DNA from: Bacteroides intestinalis
Lineage (GTDB): Bacteria; Bacteroidota; Bacteroidia; Bacteroidales; Bacteroidaceae
Direction: 5' to 3'
Assembly: GCF_003464595.1 (NCBI RefSeq)
Contig: NZ_QRZF01000009.1
Location: 62,001 to 126,000, forward strand
Length of the DNA stretch: 64,000 bases
Shown here in pieces: positions 44,898-52,216 of the stretch. A program made the translations under genes and the position numbers. The notes below the pieces were generated by a model. That model was not told the origin of the DNA and did not search any database. It saw only the letters and a program-made list of their open reading frames with translations. The first letter of the stretch is position 1, and each line of letters starts with the position of its first letter.

Positions 44898-45749
44898 ATG
44901 AAAATATTAGTAAGTTTTTCAGGTGGTAAGGATTCACAAGCATGTTTGATCCAAGCCTTCAAACAATATGGGGGGGGGAATTTAACCGCTGTGTTTTGTG
45001 ACACCGGCTGGGAACACCCTGACACATATAAACATGTGAATGATGTTTGTCTGCAAATGGGAGTAAGACTTATAACTCTCAAATCAAAATACGATTTTGT
45101 GTCTTTGGCAGTTCACAAGAAAAGATTTCCTTCCACGAATGCACGGTTTTGTACCAGTGAACTAAAAATGAAGCCAATGATTGATTATGTACTTTCTTTG
45201 AAAGAAAGCTGCATTATTATACAAGGTATCAGAGCCGGAGAAAGTACAGCACGTGCGGCAATGGAAGAGGAATGTATGTACTTCAAATCGTATTTTCAAC
45301 CTAATAAGAAAGGAAGAACTGAAAACTACCGAAGTAAGGATGTCAAAGAATGGTGTTCCCAATTTGACGCTTCTGTTCTAAGACCGATCTTCAAATGGAG
45401 TGCACAGCAAGTTATAGATTGCATACTGGATGCAGGGCAGAAACCGAATCCATTGTATTATCGTGGATTCTCACGTGTTGGATGTTTCCCGTGTATCATG
45501 TGTCGGCATAAAGAAATTGAACTTATAGCCAAAAACGATCCAGAAATGTGTCAACGTCTGATTCAAGCAGAGAAAAACGTGGGACATTCCTTCTTTCCTC
45601 CATCATACATACCTCAAAGATTCTGTAAAAACAAACAATATCCTTATGTAGAGGAAGTTTTGGAGTACGTTAAAGAACATACCCCTGATATGTTCGAGCC
45701 GGAAGGTGGATATGCCTGCATGAGTATGTTTCATGGACTATGCGAATAA
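44898..45749 (+). CDS. PAPS-reductase-like PP-loop protein with in-frame G9 tract
   Basis: A 283-residue protein starting MKILVSFSGGKDSQA, the PP-loop. VFCDTGWEHPDTY and LRPIFKWSAQQVIDCILDAG follow. A cysteine group (VGCFPCIMCRHKEIE) may bind a metal or Fe-S cluster, as in DndC-like proteins. The G9 tract encodes Gly-Gly-Gly at QYGGGNLTAVF in the second core strand and is in frame. The family activates substrates by adenylation or handles sulfur; the phage role is unknown. DNA or RNA modification is possible. Confidence 0.8.
   Translation: MKILVSFSGGKDSQACLIQAFKQYGGGNLTAVFCDTGWEHPDTYKHVNDVCLQMGVRLITLKSKYDFVSLAVHKKRFPSTNARFCTSELKMKPMIDYVLSLKESCIIIQGIRAGESTARAAMEEECMYFKSYFQPNKKGRTENYRSKDVKEWCSQFDASVLRPIFKWSAQQVIDCILDAGQKPNPLYYRGFSRVGCFPCIMCRHKEIELIAKNDPEMCQRLIQAEKNVGHSFFPPSYIPQRFCKNKQYPYVEEVLEYVKEHTPDMFEPEGGYACMSMFHGLCE
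44970..44978 (+). repeat. G9 tract (5 of 6)
   Basis: Nine G followed directly by AATTTAACC inside the PAPS-reductase-like gene. In frame here. Confidence 0.9.
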
Positions 45750-45760
45750 ATAAAAATATT

Positions 45761-45904
45761 ATGAAGAAAATACTACTTATCTGTACACTCCTTGTTTTGT
45801 TAACTGGATGTACTGCACCAAGAGATTATAAAAAGAATCGCTTCACAAAACAGTTTCAAGAAGCGGATTCCATGTTTAATGAAAAATATAGATTAAATGA
45901 GTAA
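45761..45904 (+). CDS. Small lipoprotein
   Basis: A 47-residue precursor, MKKILLICTLLVLLTGCTAP, with the lipobox LTGC (Cys17), leaving about 30 mature charged residues. It overlaps the next gene start by 8 nt. Small phage lipoproteins can serve as outer spanins or exclusion factors. No spanin partner is adjacent here, so the role is open. Confidence 0.65.
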   Translation: MKKILLICTLLVLLTGCTAPRDYKKNRFTKQFQEADSMFNEKYRLNE

Positions 45905-46238
45905 AAAGAATATAGCTCAACAATACAATAGTATGGTTGCAAGTATTGAAGATGCTAAAATTTATGATGGCCGGGGAGAATATAACCTATATGAATGTAA
46001 TAAATGCAATAATTATAAGGTAACTCTATACAAAGACAAAGGTGTAACTCCCTTCATCATGAGATGTAAATGCGGAGGGGATATGATGCATACGAAATCT
46101 TCAAAGCAGGCTCCACCGTCATACGTGAAAGTTTATAATTGGGTACGTCCCAATTTGGAGCAAACAATGTCATTGAGTGAAGGTATGCGTAATCATATTC
46201 TAAATGGAGGATTAATATTAGAAGATGAATTAAAGTGA
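45897..46238 (+). CDS. Zinc-ribbon phage protein
   Basis: A 113-residue protein with two CxxC-like pairs, YECNKCNNYKVTLYKD and MRCKCGGDMMHTKS, forming a probable zinc ribbon. A C-terminal helix (EQTMSLSEGMRNHILNGGLI) follows. It lies before the 5S RNA unit. Unknown function; possibly nucleic-acid binding. Confidence 0.6.
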   Translation: MSKKNIAQQYNSMVASIEDAKIYDGRGEYNLYECNKCNNYKVTLYKDKGVTPFIMRCKCGGDMMHTKSSKQAPPSYVKVYNWVRPNLEQTMSLSEGMRNHILNGGLILEDELK

Positions 46239-46290
46239 TCTGATAAAATGAAAGAAATAACTATTGGTGATAAACCTTTAATGTAAATGT

Positions 46291-46328
46291 TTTAAGCCTT
46301 GCTATCAATAAAGATAACAAGGCTTAAA
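46291..46328. terminator. Hairpin downstream of the 5S rRNA gene
   Basis: TTTAAGCCTTG pairs with CAAGGCTTAAA (11 bp), and TATC/GATA extends the stem past one mismatch. It lies just beyond the 3' end of the minus-strand 5S RNA, where rRNA operons carry a terminator. A remnant frame MKEITIGDKPLM (46249-46287) just before it may be a truncated phage gene. Confidence 0.7.
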
Positions 46329-46333
46329 AGAAA

Positions 46334-46444
46334 ATGGCAGCGACCTACTCTCCCACAATTATGCAGTACCATCAGCGTGACAAGGCTTAACTTCTCTGTT
46401 CGGAATGGAAAGAGGTGGAACCCTTGTGCTATAACCACCTAAAT
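46334..46444 (-). rRNA. rrf: Stand-alone 5S rRNA gene inside the prophage
   Basis: On the minus strand the sequence shows AGGTGGTTATAGCACAAGGG at the 5' side, then the universal core ATTCCGAACAGAGAAGTTAA, GATGGTACTGC and GGGAGAGTAGGTCGCTGCC at the 3' side. The two ends pair as helix I using G-C and G-U pairs. The length of about 110 nt matches a complete bacterial 5S. No 16S, 23S or rRNA-operon tRNA lies nearby. It has its own promoter about 200 nt upstream and a hairpin after it, so it looks like a functional unit and not a scar. Confidence 0.9.
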
Positions 46445-46645
46445 TAAGGACTTAGCTGTACTAAATAATTTTTTCAATCAACCACTACAAAAGATCAACA
46501 CAGTTTAGCACAAAGTCCCAACCTACCGTCTATTCAATTTTAAGCATTGCCATAGCCGTACGGTAGTAAAGCTATAGAATGCTTTTTCTAATTAAATTTT
46601 TCATAATTAAAAAAATTAATCATTTGCGACATTGCAAATGAGGTT
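46445..46645 (-). other. Structured leader of the 5S transcript
   Basis: The 200-nt leader contains stems that resemble rRNA processing helices. GGACTT...CTAAA pairs with TTTAG...AAGTCC just before the 5S 5' end. AGCATT/AATGCT encloses ATAGC/GCTAT further upstream, and CTACCGT/ACGGTAG offers an alternative. I found no 23S sequence in it. Confidence 0.5.
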
Positions 46646-46679
46646 CAAATATACGCATTAAAAATAAAATGGCAAAAAA
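46646..46679 (-). promoter_or_regulatory. Promoter of the 5S RNA unit
   Basis: The minus strand reads TTTTTTG, 19 nt, TATATTTG, an excellent match to the Bacteroides consensus. The predicted start is about 200 nt upstream of the 5S. Confidence 0.75.
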
Positions 46680-46788
46680 TCATGTAGCAAATAGTCGGGG
46701 AAATCCTTTTCAACAAGATGTCGTAGGCATTCTCCGTGCCTTAGGTCATGTGACCTATGATTTTAAATACCGTAAGTGTATGGAATAA
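46669..46788 (+). CDS. Possible small protein
   Basis: A 39-residue frame, MAKNHVANSRGNPFQQDVVG and ILRALGHVTYDFKYRKCME. It overlaps the minus-strand 5S promoter. It has acceptable composition but no recognised domain and no clear ribosome-binding signal, so it is tentative. Confidence 0.35.
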   Translation: MAKNHVANSRGNPFQQDVVGILRALGHVTYDFKYRKCME

Positions 46789-46812
46789 TTTTAAATTCTA
46801 AATTCATAGAAT

Positions 46813-47160
46813 ATGAAGCAGACATTAGAAGAAGCCGTAAATGAAATTGGAGGCGTACATCCTGACTGGGATAAAATAACTTGTTTTAGAATAGGATTTA
46901 AAGAAGGAGCCAGATGGCAGACAAAACAACTTCCGTGGGTATCAGTGAAAGAACGGTTGCCGGATGAAAATGAAGACATCATCATTCTATGTAAACATGG
47001 TGCGATTTTTAACGGTACATATAGCAACAATGTATGGTTTTGCATGGATGGTTATATCTATGATACGTACAAAGGTAACCCAATTTACTCTTCAATGAGT
47101 AGCATACCTCCGTCATGGGAACCGATAGCATGGATGCCAAAACCTAAATTTGAAGAATAA
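46813..47160 (+). CDS. DUF551 phage protein
   Basis: A 115-residue protein with the DUF551 pattern: WVSVKERLPDENEDIIILC in the centre and WEPIAWMPKPKFEE at the end. An N-terminal helix (TLEEAVNEIGG) and KEGARWQTKQ precede it. DUF551 proteins are common in phage early regions and are of unknown function. The stop overlaps the start of the radical SAM gene. Confidence 0.75.
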   Translation: MKQTLEEAVNEIGGVHPDWDKITCFRIGFKEGARWQTKQLPWVSVKERLPDENEDIIILCKHGAIFNGTYSNNVWFCMDGYIYDTYKGNPIYSSMSSIPPSWEPIAWMPKPKFEE

Positions 47161-48314
47161 TGAATATTGGAATTTTAGCCGTTGATAGCAATTTCCCCAA
47201 TTTAGCACTTATGAAGATCAGTGCTTACCACAAAGCAAGAGGCGATCAAGTGGAATGGTATAATCCACTATGTAAATATGATAAAGTATATGCAGCTAAA
47301 GTTTTCACTTTCACACCCGACTATAACTATTATATCAATGCTAACCAAATAGAAAAAGGTGGTACTGGATATGATATTGAAAAAGTTCTTCCAATTGAGG
47401 TTGATCGTCTTCAACCTGATTACTCGATCTACAATATTGACTCCAATTTGTCCTATGGATTTCTGACACGTGGGTGTCCCAATCGGTGTAAATGGTGTGT
47501 TGTTCCTAAAAAAGAAGGAAAAATCTCACCTTATATGGATATTGAGGAAATAACAGCCGGACGGAAGAAAGCTATCCTTATGGATAATAATATACTGGCC
47601 TCAAACTATGGCTTGCAGCAAATAGAGAAAATCATCAAACTGGGTATCAAAGTGGATTTTAATCAAGGACTGGATGCTCGTTTAATCACGGATGAAATCG
47701 CTCGGCTACTTGCAAAAGTAAAATGGATTAAACGTATTCGCTTTGGATGCGATACACCGGGACAGATTGCAGAAGTTGAACGTGCTTCCGCTTTAATAGA
47801 CAAGTATGGATATAAAGGGGAATATTTCTTGTATTGCATCCTTATGGACTTTGAAGAATCGTTTGCGCGCGTCAACTACTGGAAATCTAAAAGCCGCCGT
47901 TTTCTTCCACATTGTCAACCCTTTCGTGATCTGAACAATCCACACCAAATTATTCCACAGTGGCAGAAAGACATGGCACATTGGGCTGATAGGAAGGAAA
48001 TATACATGAGTTGCGACTTCAAAGACTTTTCACCAAGAAAAGGTTTTTATGTAAGGAATACTTTAAAATATTGTGAGATGAAATTAAACAAAAAGACAGA
48101 GCGACTTATTAAACGTAGAGCCGCTGAATTTAAAAAATTATATGAAACTCCTAATCCCGAAGTAGATAAAATTATTTCTGAATTGAGAGCAGAAGCAACG
48201 AAACGTCCACAGAACATGAGTAAGGAAGAAGAAATTGCTTATATTCTGAAAAAGGCTGATGAAAATTGCGATCATATAGAAATTCGTAAAATCCTAAATG
48301 TAAGTAATACATGA
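47160..48314 (+). CDS. Radical SAM protein with B12-binding-like N-terminus
   Basis: A 384-residue protein. The N-terminal part NIGILAVDSNFPNLALMKIS and HKARGDQVEWYNP resembles a Rossmann-type B12-binding domain lacking the DxHxxG cofactor motif. The radical SAM cluster is FLTRGCPNRCKWCVVPKKEG (CxxxCxxC at about 110). ILMDNNILASNYG and FNQGLDARLI follow in the barrel. Proteins of this build recur in phages, and their substrates are unknown. It starts on the last base of the DUF551 gene and ends 4 nt into the methyltransferase gene. Confidence 0.82.
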   Translation: MNIGILAVDSNFPNLALMKISAYHKARGDQVEWYNPLCKYDKVYAAKVFTFTPDYNYYINANQIEKGGTGYDIEKVLPIEVDRLQPDYSIYNIDSNLSYGFLTRGCPNRCKWCVVPKKEGKISPYMDIEEITAGRKKAILMDNNILASNYGLQQIEKIIKLGIKVDFNQGLDARLITDEIARLLAKVKWIKRIRFGCDTPGQIAEVERASALIDKYGYKGEYFLYCILMDFEESFARVNYWKSKSRRFLPHCQPFRDLNNPHQIIPQWQKDMAHWADRKEIYMSCDFKDFSPRKGFYVRNTLKYCEMKLNKKTERLIKRRAAEFKKLYETPNPEVDKIISELRAEATKRPQNMSKEEEIAYILKKADENCDHIEIRKILNVSNT

Positions 48315-48803
48315 ATACATCTTTTGAACGATCTGCAAACGCTTCCGATGAATGGTACACACCACGAGAAATCATTGAAGCATTAGGTGAATTTGACCTT
48401 GATCCATGTGCTCCCATGCACCCTCTTTGGCCTACCGCAAAAATCATGTACAACAAGCAGGACAATGGTCTTATACAAAATTGGGGGGGGGCGAATTTGG
48501 CTTAACCCTCCGTACTCCAAACCGCTTATATGGCAGTTTGTAGAGAAATTGGCAGAACACGGCAACGGTATAGCACTACTTTTTAACCGGTGTGACAGCA
48601 ATAAGTTTCAAGACATCATCTTCACGAAAGCAACCGGTATGATGTTTTTGAGGAATCGAATAAAATTCTTCCGTCCCGATGGAACACGTGGGGACAGCCC
48701 CGGTTGCGGTAGTGTTCTTATTGCATTTGGCCGGGAAAATGCCGAAATTTTAAGGAACTGCTCTTTACAAGGCAAATATGTTGAACTTAACAATGATAAA
48801 TGA
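48311..48803 (+). CDS. Phage Dam-type N6-adenine methyltransferase, out of frame at a G9 tract
   Basis: The start frame encodes SNASDEWYTPREIIEALGEF then DLDPCAP up to GLIQNW at the tract (written here with gaps; motif I is DLDPCAP). At nine G it reads GGANLA and stops at 48505. One base away the frame continues RIWLNPPYSKPLIWQFVEKL, which holds catalytic motif IV (NPPY), then ALLFNRCDS and FFRPDGTRGDSPGCGSVLIA. Eight G would restore a full enzyme of about 163 residues. As sequenced the gene is off. It is probably phase-variable. Confidence 0.85.
48483..48491 (+). repeat. G9 tract (6 of 6)
   Basis: Nine G followed by cgAATTTgg in the Dam-type gene. Eight would put the gene in frame. Confidence 0.9.
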
Positions 48804-49078
48804 TGAAAGTCTTATATTTACTCATGCTCATTGCCGGTCTTCTGTGGATCGGTGATTTCTCTATCACCTTAAAACCCTTTTCTGTATCTTTACCATGCTG
48901 GTATAAATCCGTTGGCATACTTCTATTTTGGCTGTCAATGACTATATATGTTTTAGGTGAGCATACCAAAGGCTATAAAGAAGGATTTGATACTGGAATT
49001 AAACAGTGCATTAAGATACTTGATAGAAATTGCCACTCTAAAGAAATAAATAATGATGAAACAGTACAGAATCAATAA
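48800..49078 (+). CDS. Small membrane protein
   Basis: A 92-residue protein with two membrane helices, MKVLYLLMLIAGLLWIG and SVGILLFWLSMTIYVLG, and a soluble tail (YKEGFDTGIKQCIKILDRNC). It overlaps the preceding and following genes by 4 and 26 nt. Unknown function. Confidence 0.6.
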   Translation: MMKVLYLLMLIAGLLWIGDFSITLKPFSVSLPCWYKSVGILLFWLSMTIYVLGEHTKGYKEGFDTGIKQCIKILDRNCHSKEINNDETVQNQ

Positions 49079-49262
49079 AACGACTACCTTCGTAGAAGAT
49101 AATTGCAGCGGAAACAGAGAGAAATACCTCCTTCTTGATTACAAAGTACAAGTTAAATTTGCAGGGATTTGGATAACAGTCAAGTCCTTTCATGATGAAG
49201 ATGAAGAATACGCAAAGAACTGTGCGAATGAACTTCTTGAAAAACTTAACGAAAAGATTTGA
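49053..49262 (+). CDS. Small phage protein
   Basis: A 69-residue protein with a beta-rich middle (KYLLLDYKVQVKFAGIWITV) and a helical end (EYAKNCANELLEKLNEKI). It lies just before the RNA ligase gene. Not recognised. Confidence 0.55.
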   Translation: MMKQYRINKTTTFVEDNCSGNREKYLLLDYKVQVKFAGIWITVKSFHDEDEEYAKNCANELLEKLNEKI

Positions 49263-49264
49263 TT

Positions 49265-50530
49265 ATGATTGAATTACAAGGAAAATTCGGCAAAGATTGT
49301 AAAATATTTACAAATGCAATAGAAAATGAAGCTATTGGAACGATACAAAACATTTTGAACAATCCGGTTACGACTGGTGTTCCGGTTCGTATTATGCCTG
49401 ATACCCATCAGGGAGTAGATATAGTGATTGGATTCACCATGCCAGTTACAGATCGTGTCAACCCCAATCATATCGGAGTGGATATTGGTTGTGGAATGTT
49501 GTGTGTAGAAATTGAAAATGCAATAACAGAAGAGTCTTTCCCGGACATTAATCATGCAATCCGTTCCATCATACCTATGGGATTTGAGATTAACCAACAA
49601 CCCTTATCCAAACAAGAAAAGGAAGATTTGTTTACCTTCTTATCTATCAGAATGGATCAGTTCTGCTCTAAATACCAACTAACCAAACCAGTTATTAATG
49701 AAGAATATGTATCACAACTTTGTAAGAAGGTGGGGATAAATGAAGGCACATTCTACAACTCTTTAGGTACATTGGGAGGTGGAAACCACTTTATAGAACT
49801 GGGGCGTGCCGAGTCAACCAATAATATATTTCTTACAATACATACCGGATCGCGCAACTTTGGTGTGAAGGTCTGTAAATACCATGCAGAAATAGCAAAA
49901 TTTGATAAAAAGGCTTTTTCTAATGAAATTCAACGCTTGAAGTCCACTGTTGAGCCACAATTCATGCAAACTGAAATACTACGTTTGAAGGAAAAATTTG
50001 CCGAATATTCCGGGTATCTCACAAATGAAGCAATGCTCCACTATTTATGTGACATGGTGATCGCACAAGGATATGCCGCATTCAACCGCAAGTTGATTAT
50101 ACAGCGTATAATCAGAACTTTGAGCTGGAACGCTACAATATCCGTTGAGACAGTCCATAACTATATCAGCTTTGATGATATGATAATCCGTAAAGGGGCT
50201 ATTGCCGCATACGCCAATGATTACGTTGTGATTCCTATGAATATGGCAGACGGTATTCTTCTTTGTCGTGGTAAGGGAAACAAAGACTGGAACTATTCTG
50301 CACCACATGGTGCAGGACGCTTATACTCCCGTTCCGAAGCTAAAGAAAGATTATCAATGGACGCATTCAAAACCCAAATGAGCAAAGTGTATTCCACTTC
50401 CGTATGTGAAGGGACATTGGATGAAAGTCCTATGGCATACAAAAATGTTCAGGAAATAAAAGAGCTTATAGAACCTACGGTAGAAATTATTGATACAATT
50501 GTGCCACTAATCAATATCAAAGCTGTATGA
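49265..50530 (+). CDS. rtcB: RtcB-family RNA ligase
   Basis: A 421-residue protein from ATG 49265 (MIELQGKFGKDCK). Metal and GTP motifs are in place: MPDTHQGVDIVIGFTMPV, GVDIGCGMLCVE with the metal Cys, GTLGGGNHFIELGRAE, IHTGSRNFGVKVC, and APHGAGRLYSRSEA with the His that takes GMP. RtcB joins 2',3'-cyclic-phosphate or 3'-phosphate RNA ends to 5'-OH ends, as in tRNA splicing and repair. All key residues look intact. The next gene overlaps its stop. In this prophage it coexists with a tRNA-like and a 5S RNA. Confidence 0.93.
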   Translation: MIELQGKFGKDCKIFTNAIENEAIGTIQNILNNPVTTGVPVRIMPDTHQGVDIVIGFTMPVTDRVNPNHIGVDIGCGMLCVEIENAITEESFPDINHAIRSIIPMGFEINQQPLSKQEKEDLFTFLSIRMDQFCSKYQLTKPVINEEYVSQLCKKVGINEGTFYNSLGTLGGGNHFIELGRAESTNNIFLTIHTGSRNFGVKVCKYHAEIAKFDKKAFSNEIQRLKSTVEPQFMQTEILRLKEKFAEYSGYLTNEAMLHYLCDMVIAQGYAAFNRKLIIQRIIRTLSWNATISVETVHNYISFDDMIIRKGAIAAYANDYVVIPMNMADGILLCRGKGNKDWNYSAPHGAGRLYSRSEAKERLSMDAFKTQMSKVYSTSVCEGTLDESPMAYKNVQEIKELIEPTVEIIDTIVPLINIKAV

Positions 50531-50934
50531 TAGAAAAGACAGACTTCCCATATACTCTTGGCGGCTATGTTGAACAGCAAAATTATAAAGGTTTCGACAT
50601 AGCCGTTTCCATTCGTAGATACAAAGGAATATCAGCTTATGTCATTTCCTCGGAGAAAAGGCTGATCCGTGAAGAATCTGCCACCTTTGCCGACAAAGAA
50701 GACATGTTCCGTTGGGGACGAGAAGCGGTTGACCGATATTTGGAACAGCAAGAACGTAGAAAAGAAGAAAATACGATCAAACGGGCAGACTATTATAAGA
50801 AGAAAGCTCGTGTGGCAGCATTGAAAGCCTTTAATGCCGCTATGTATTTCTCTGATATAAAGGACGGACTTTATGATAAGGCAAAAGGATTTTTTGAGTA
50901 TGAACTGGATAAGGAACATGGAAAGATCAAATGA
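50527..50934 (+). CDS. Phage protein of unknown function
   Basis: A 135-residue protein. A beta-rich N-terminal part (YKGFDIAVSIRRYKGISAYV) is followed by a long charged helix (AVDRYLEQQERRKEENTIKR). The start overlaps the RtcB stop by 4 nt and the end overlaps the next gene by 4 nt. No domain recognised. Confidence 0.6.
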   Translation: MIEKTDFPYTLGGYVEQQNYKGFDIAVSIRRYKGISAYVISSEKRLIREESATFADKEDMFRWGREAVDRYLEQQERRKEENTIKRADYYKKKARVAALKAFNAAMYFSDIKDGLYDKAKGFFEYELDKEHGKIK

Positions 50935-51446
50935 AAACACTTGATATTATACAAGGCTTTTGCGATCATGTTTTTCGTGATAAAAAAGGAAACCGCATCT
51001 TTCCCAATATTTTTGTCGGGAAATGGGAAGCTGACTTATTGGAAGTTACCCGGTCACGCCTGACTTATGAATATGAAGTAAAAGTAAGCAGATGTGATTT
51101 CCATAAGGATAAAAAGAAAAGTGATAAATATGGCAAGAACAAGTTTGATGTTGTCACTTCCGGCCAACGTACCAATTATTTTTATTATATAGTACCAAAA
51201 AGTTTGATAAAGCCCGATGAAGTCCCTGATTTTGCCGGGCTTATTTATGCTTATGAAGGATCAGTGCAATGTTATTCTCTTGAAAAGGGAAGGTATGCGG
51301 TAAAGAGAATTTTCTTTGAGGTAGTCAAGCCTGCCCAAAAAGTTTCTGACATGAAAGCGGATGATAATTTCATTCGTAAACTCGACTTATCCATGTACTA
51401 TCGCTATCACCAAATGAGAAGAGATAATTACAAAAATAAGGAATAA
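50931..51446 (+). CDS. MmcB-like PD-(D/E)XK-type protein
   Basis: A 171-residue protein. WEADLLEVTRSRLTYEYEVK followed by VSRCDFHKD shows the D...ExK pattern of restriction-like nucleases of the MmcB/DNA-repair type. TNYFYYIVPKSLI is a typical next strand, and AGLIYAYEGSVQCYSLEK the next. Catalysis is plausible but unproven. It is in the overlapping early operon. Confidence 0.65.
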   Translation: MKTLDIIQGFCDHVFRDKKGNRIFPNIFVGKWEADLLEVTRSRLTYEYEVKVSRCDFHKDKKKSDKYGKNKFDVVTSGQRTNYFYYIVPKSLIKPDEVPDFAGLIYAYEGSVQCYSLEKGRYAVKRIFFEVVKPAQKVSDMKADDNFIRKLDLSMYYRYHQMRRDNYKNKE

Positions 51447-51447
51447 T

Positions 51448-51849
51448 ATGGAATTAAGATTAGACCCTGAAATACCGGTCACACGGGTTGTCAACGGACA
51501 TAATGTTTTCAATAAAGGCTATCACCACGGATTAAGAGGAAAAACCTATGAAGAATACTATGGCAAAGAGAGAGCTGTTGAAATAAGAAAAAGACACAGC
51601 GAGGCTTTGAAAGGACATAGATATTGGTCTAATGGAAACGCCCATGCCTTTGCGTGTATCGCAATCACTCCCGAAGGCAAATGGTATAGATTCGATTCAA
51701 TAACCCAAGCCGCCCAAAAGCTAAATCTGAATTATGCCACAGTTCGCCGGTATATAAAACGAAAAATCAAGCCCCAAAATGGCTGGCAATGGTTTTTGGA
51801 GAAAGATAATAACTGGATAAAACATATTGATAATGGGAAAATTAAATGA
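51448..51849 (+). CDS. NUMOD-domain protein (homing-endonuclease type DNA-binding)
   Basis: A 133-residue protein with NUMOD modules: KTYEEYYGKERAVEIRKRHS (NUMOD3-like) and then WYRFDSITQAAQKLNLNYAT with VRRYIKRK (NUMOD1 helix-turn-helix). No nuclease core (HNH or GIY-YIG) is visible, so it may be a free-standing DNA-binding remnant of a homing endonuclease. It overlaps the MazG gene by 17 nt. Confidence 0.65.
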   Translation: MELRLDPEIPVTRVVNGHNVFNKGYHHGLRGKTYEEYYGKERAVEIRKRHSEALKGHRYWSNGNAHAFACIAITPEGKWYRFDSITQAAQKLNLNYATVRRYIKRKIKPQNGWQWFLEKDNNWIKHIDNGKIK

Positions 51850-52126
51850 GATCGCGCAGAAAGCTTATGAATGTGCCGTAAGACGTGGAAAGATTGATCC
51901 CGACAATGATAGCAACAACAATCTTCACCGCGATCTGCTTGAAGAAGTTGCCGAAGTCTTTGAGTGTACGGGTGAGAAATCTCCACATATTAAAGAGTAT
52001 TTAGATGTAGAAGAAGAACTGGCAGATGTAATCATTGTTGCCCTAAGTACACTACATCATTTCAAATGTGACATTGATTCACTCATTGAAGCCAAAATGA
52101 ATTATAATAAAAACAGAATGGATTGA
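51833..52126 (+). CDS. MazG-like nucleotide pyrophosphohydrolase
   Basis: A 97-residue protein from ATG 51833 (MGKLNEIAQKAYECAVRRGK). The all-alpha NTP-PPase motifs are LLEEVAEVFECTG and EEELADVIIVALSTL, and KMNYNKNR ends it. It hydrolyses NTPs or dNTPs, perhaps clearing modified or alarmone nucleotides during infection. Confidence 0.85.
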   Translation: MGKLNEIAQKAYECAVRRGKIDPDNDSNNNLHRDLLEEVAEVFECTGEKSPHIKEYLDVEEELADVIIVALSTLHHFKCDIDSLIEAKMNYNKNRMD

Positions 52127-52151
52127 TATAGGAACCGGACAATTAATAAAG

Positions 52152-52182
52152 TTGATTGTTGAGACGTTTGTCCTTATCTTTG
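52152..52182 (+). promoter_or_regulatory. Internal early promoter
   Basis: TTG, 20 nt, TATCTTTG, matching the Bacteroides form, 34 bp before the gene at 52217. Confidence 0.65.
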
Positions 52183-52216
52183 CACTACCATGTGTCTATA
52201 AAGATTTCATGAACTT

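Noticed and set aside
46445..46645. 23S rRNA end upstream of the 5S gene
   Set aside because: No recognisable 23S 3' sequence could be found; only processing-stem-like helices are present.
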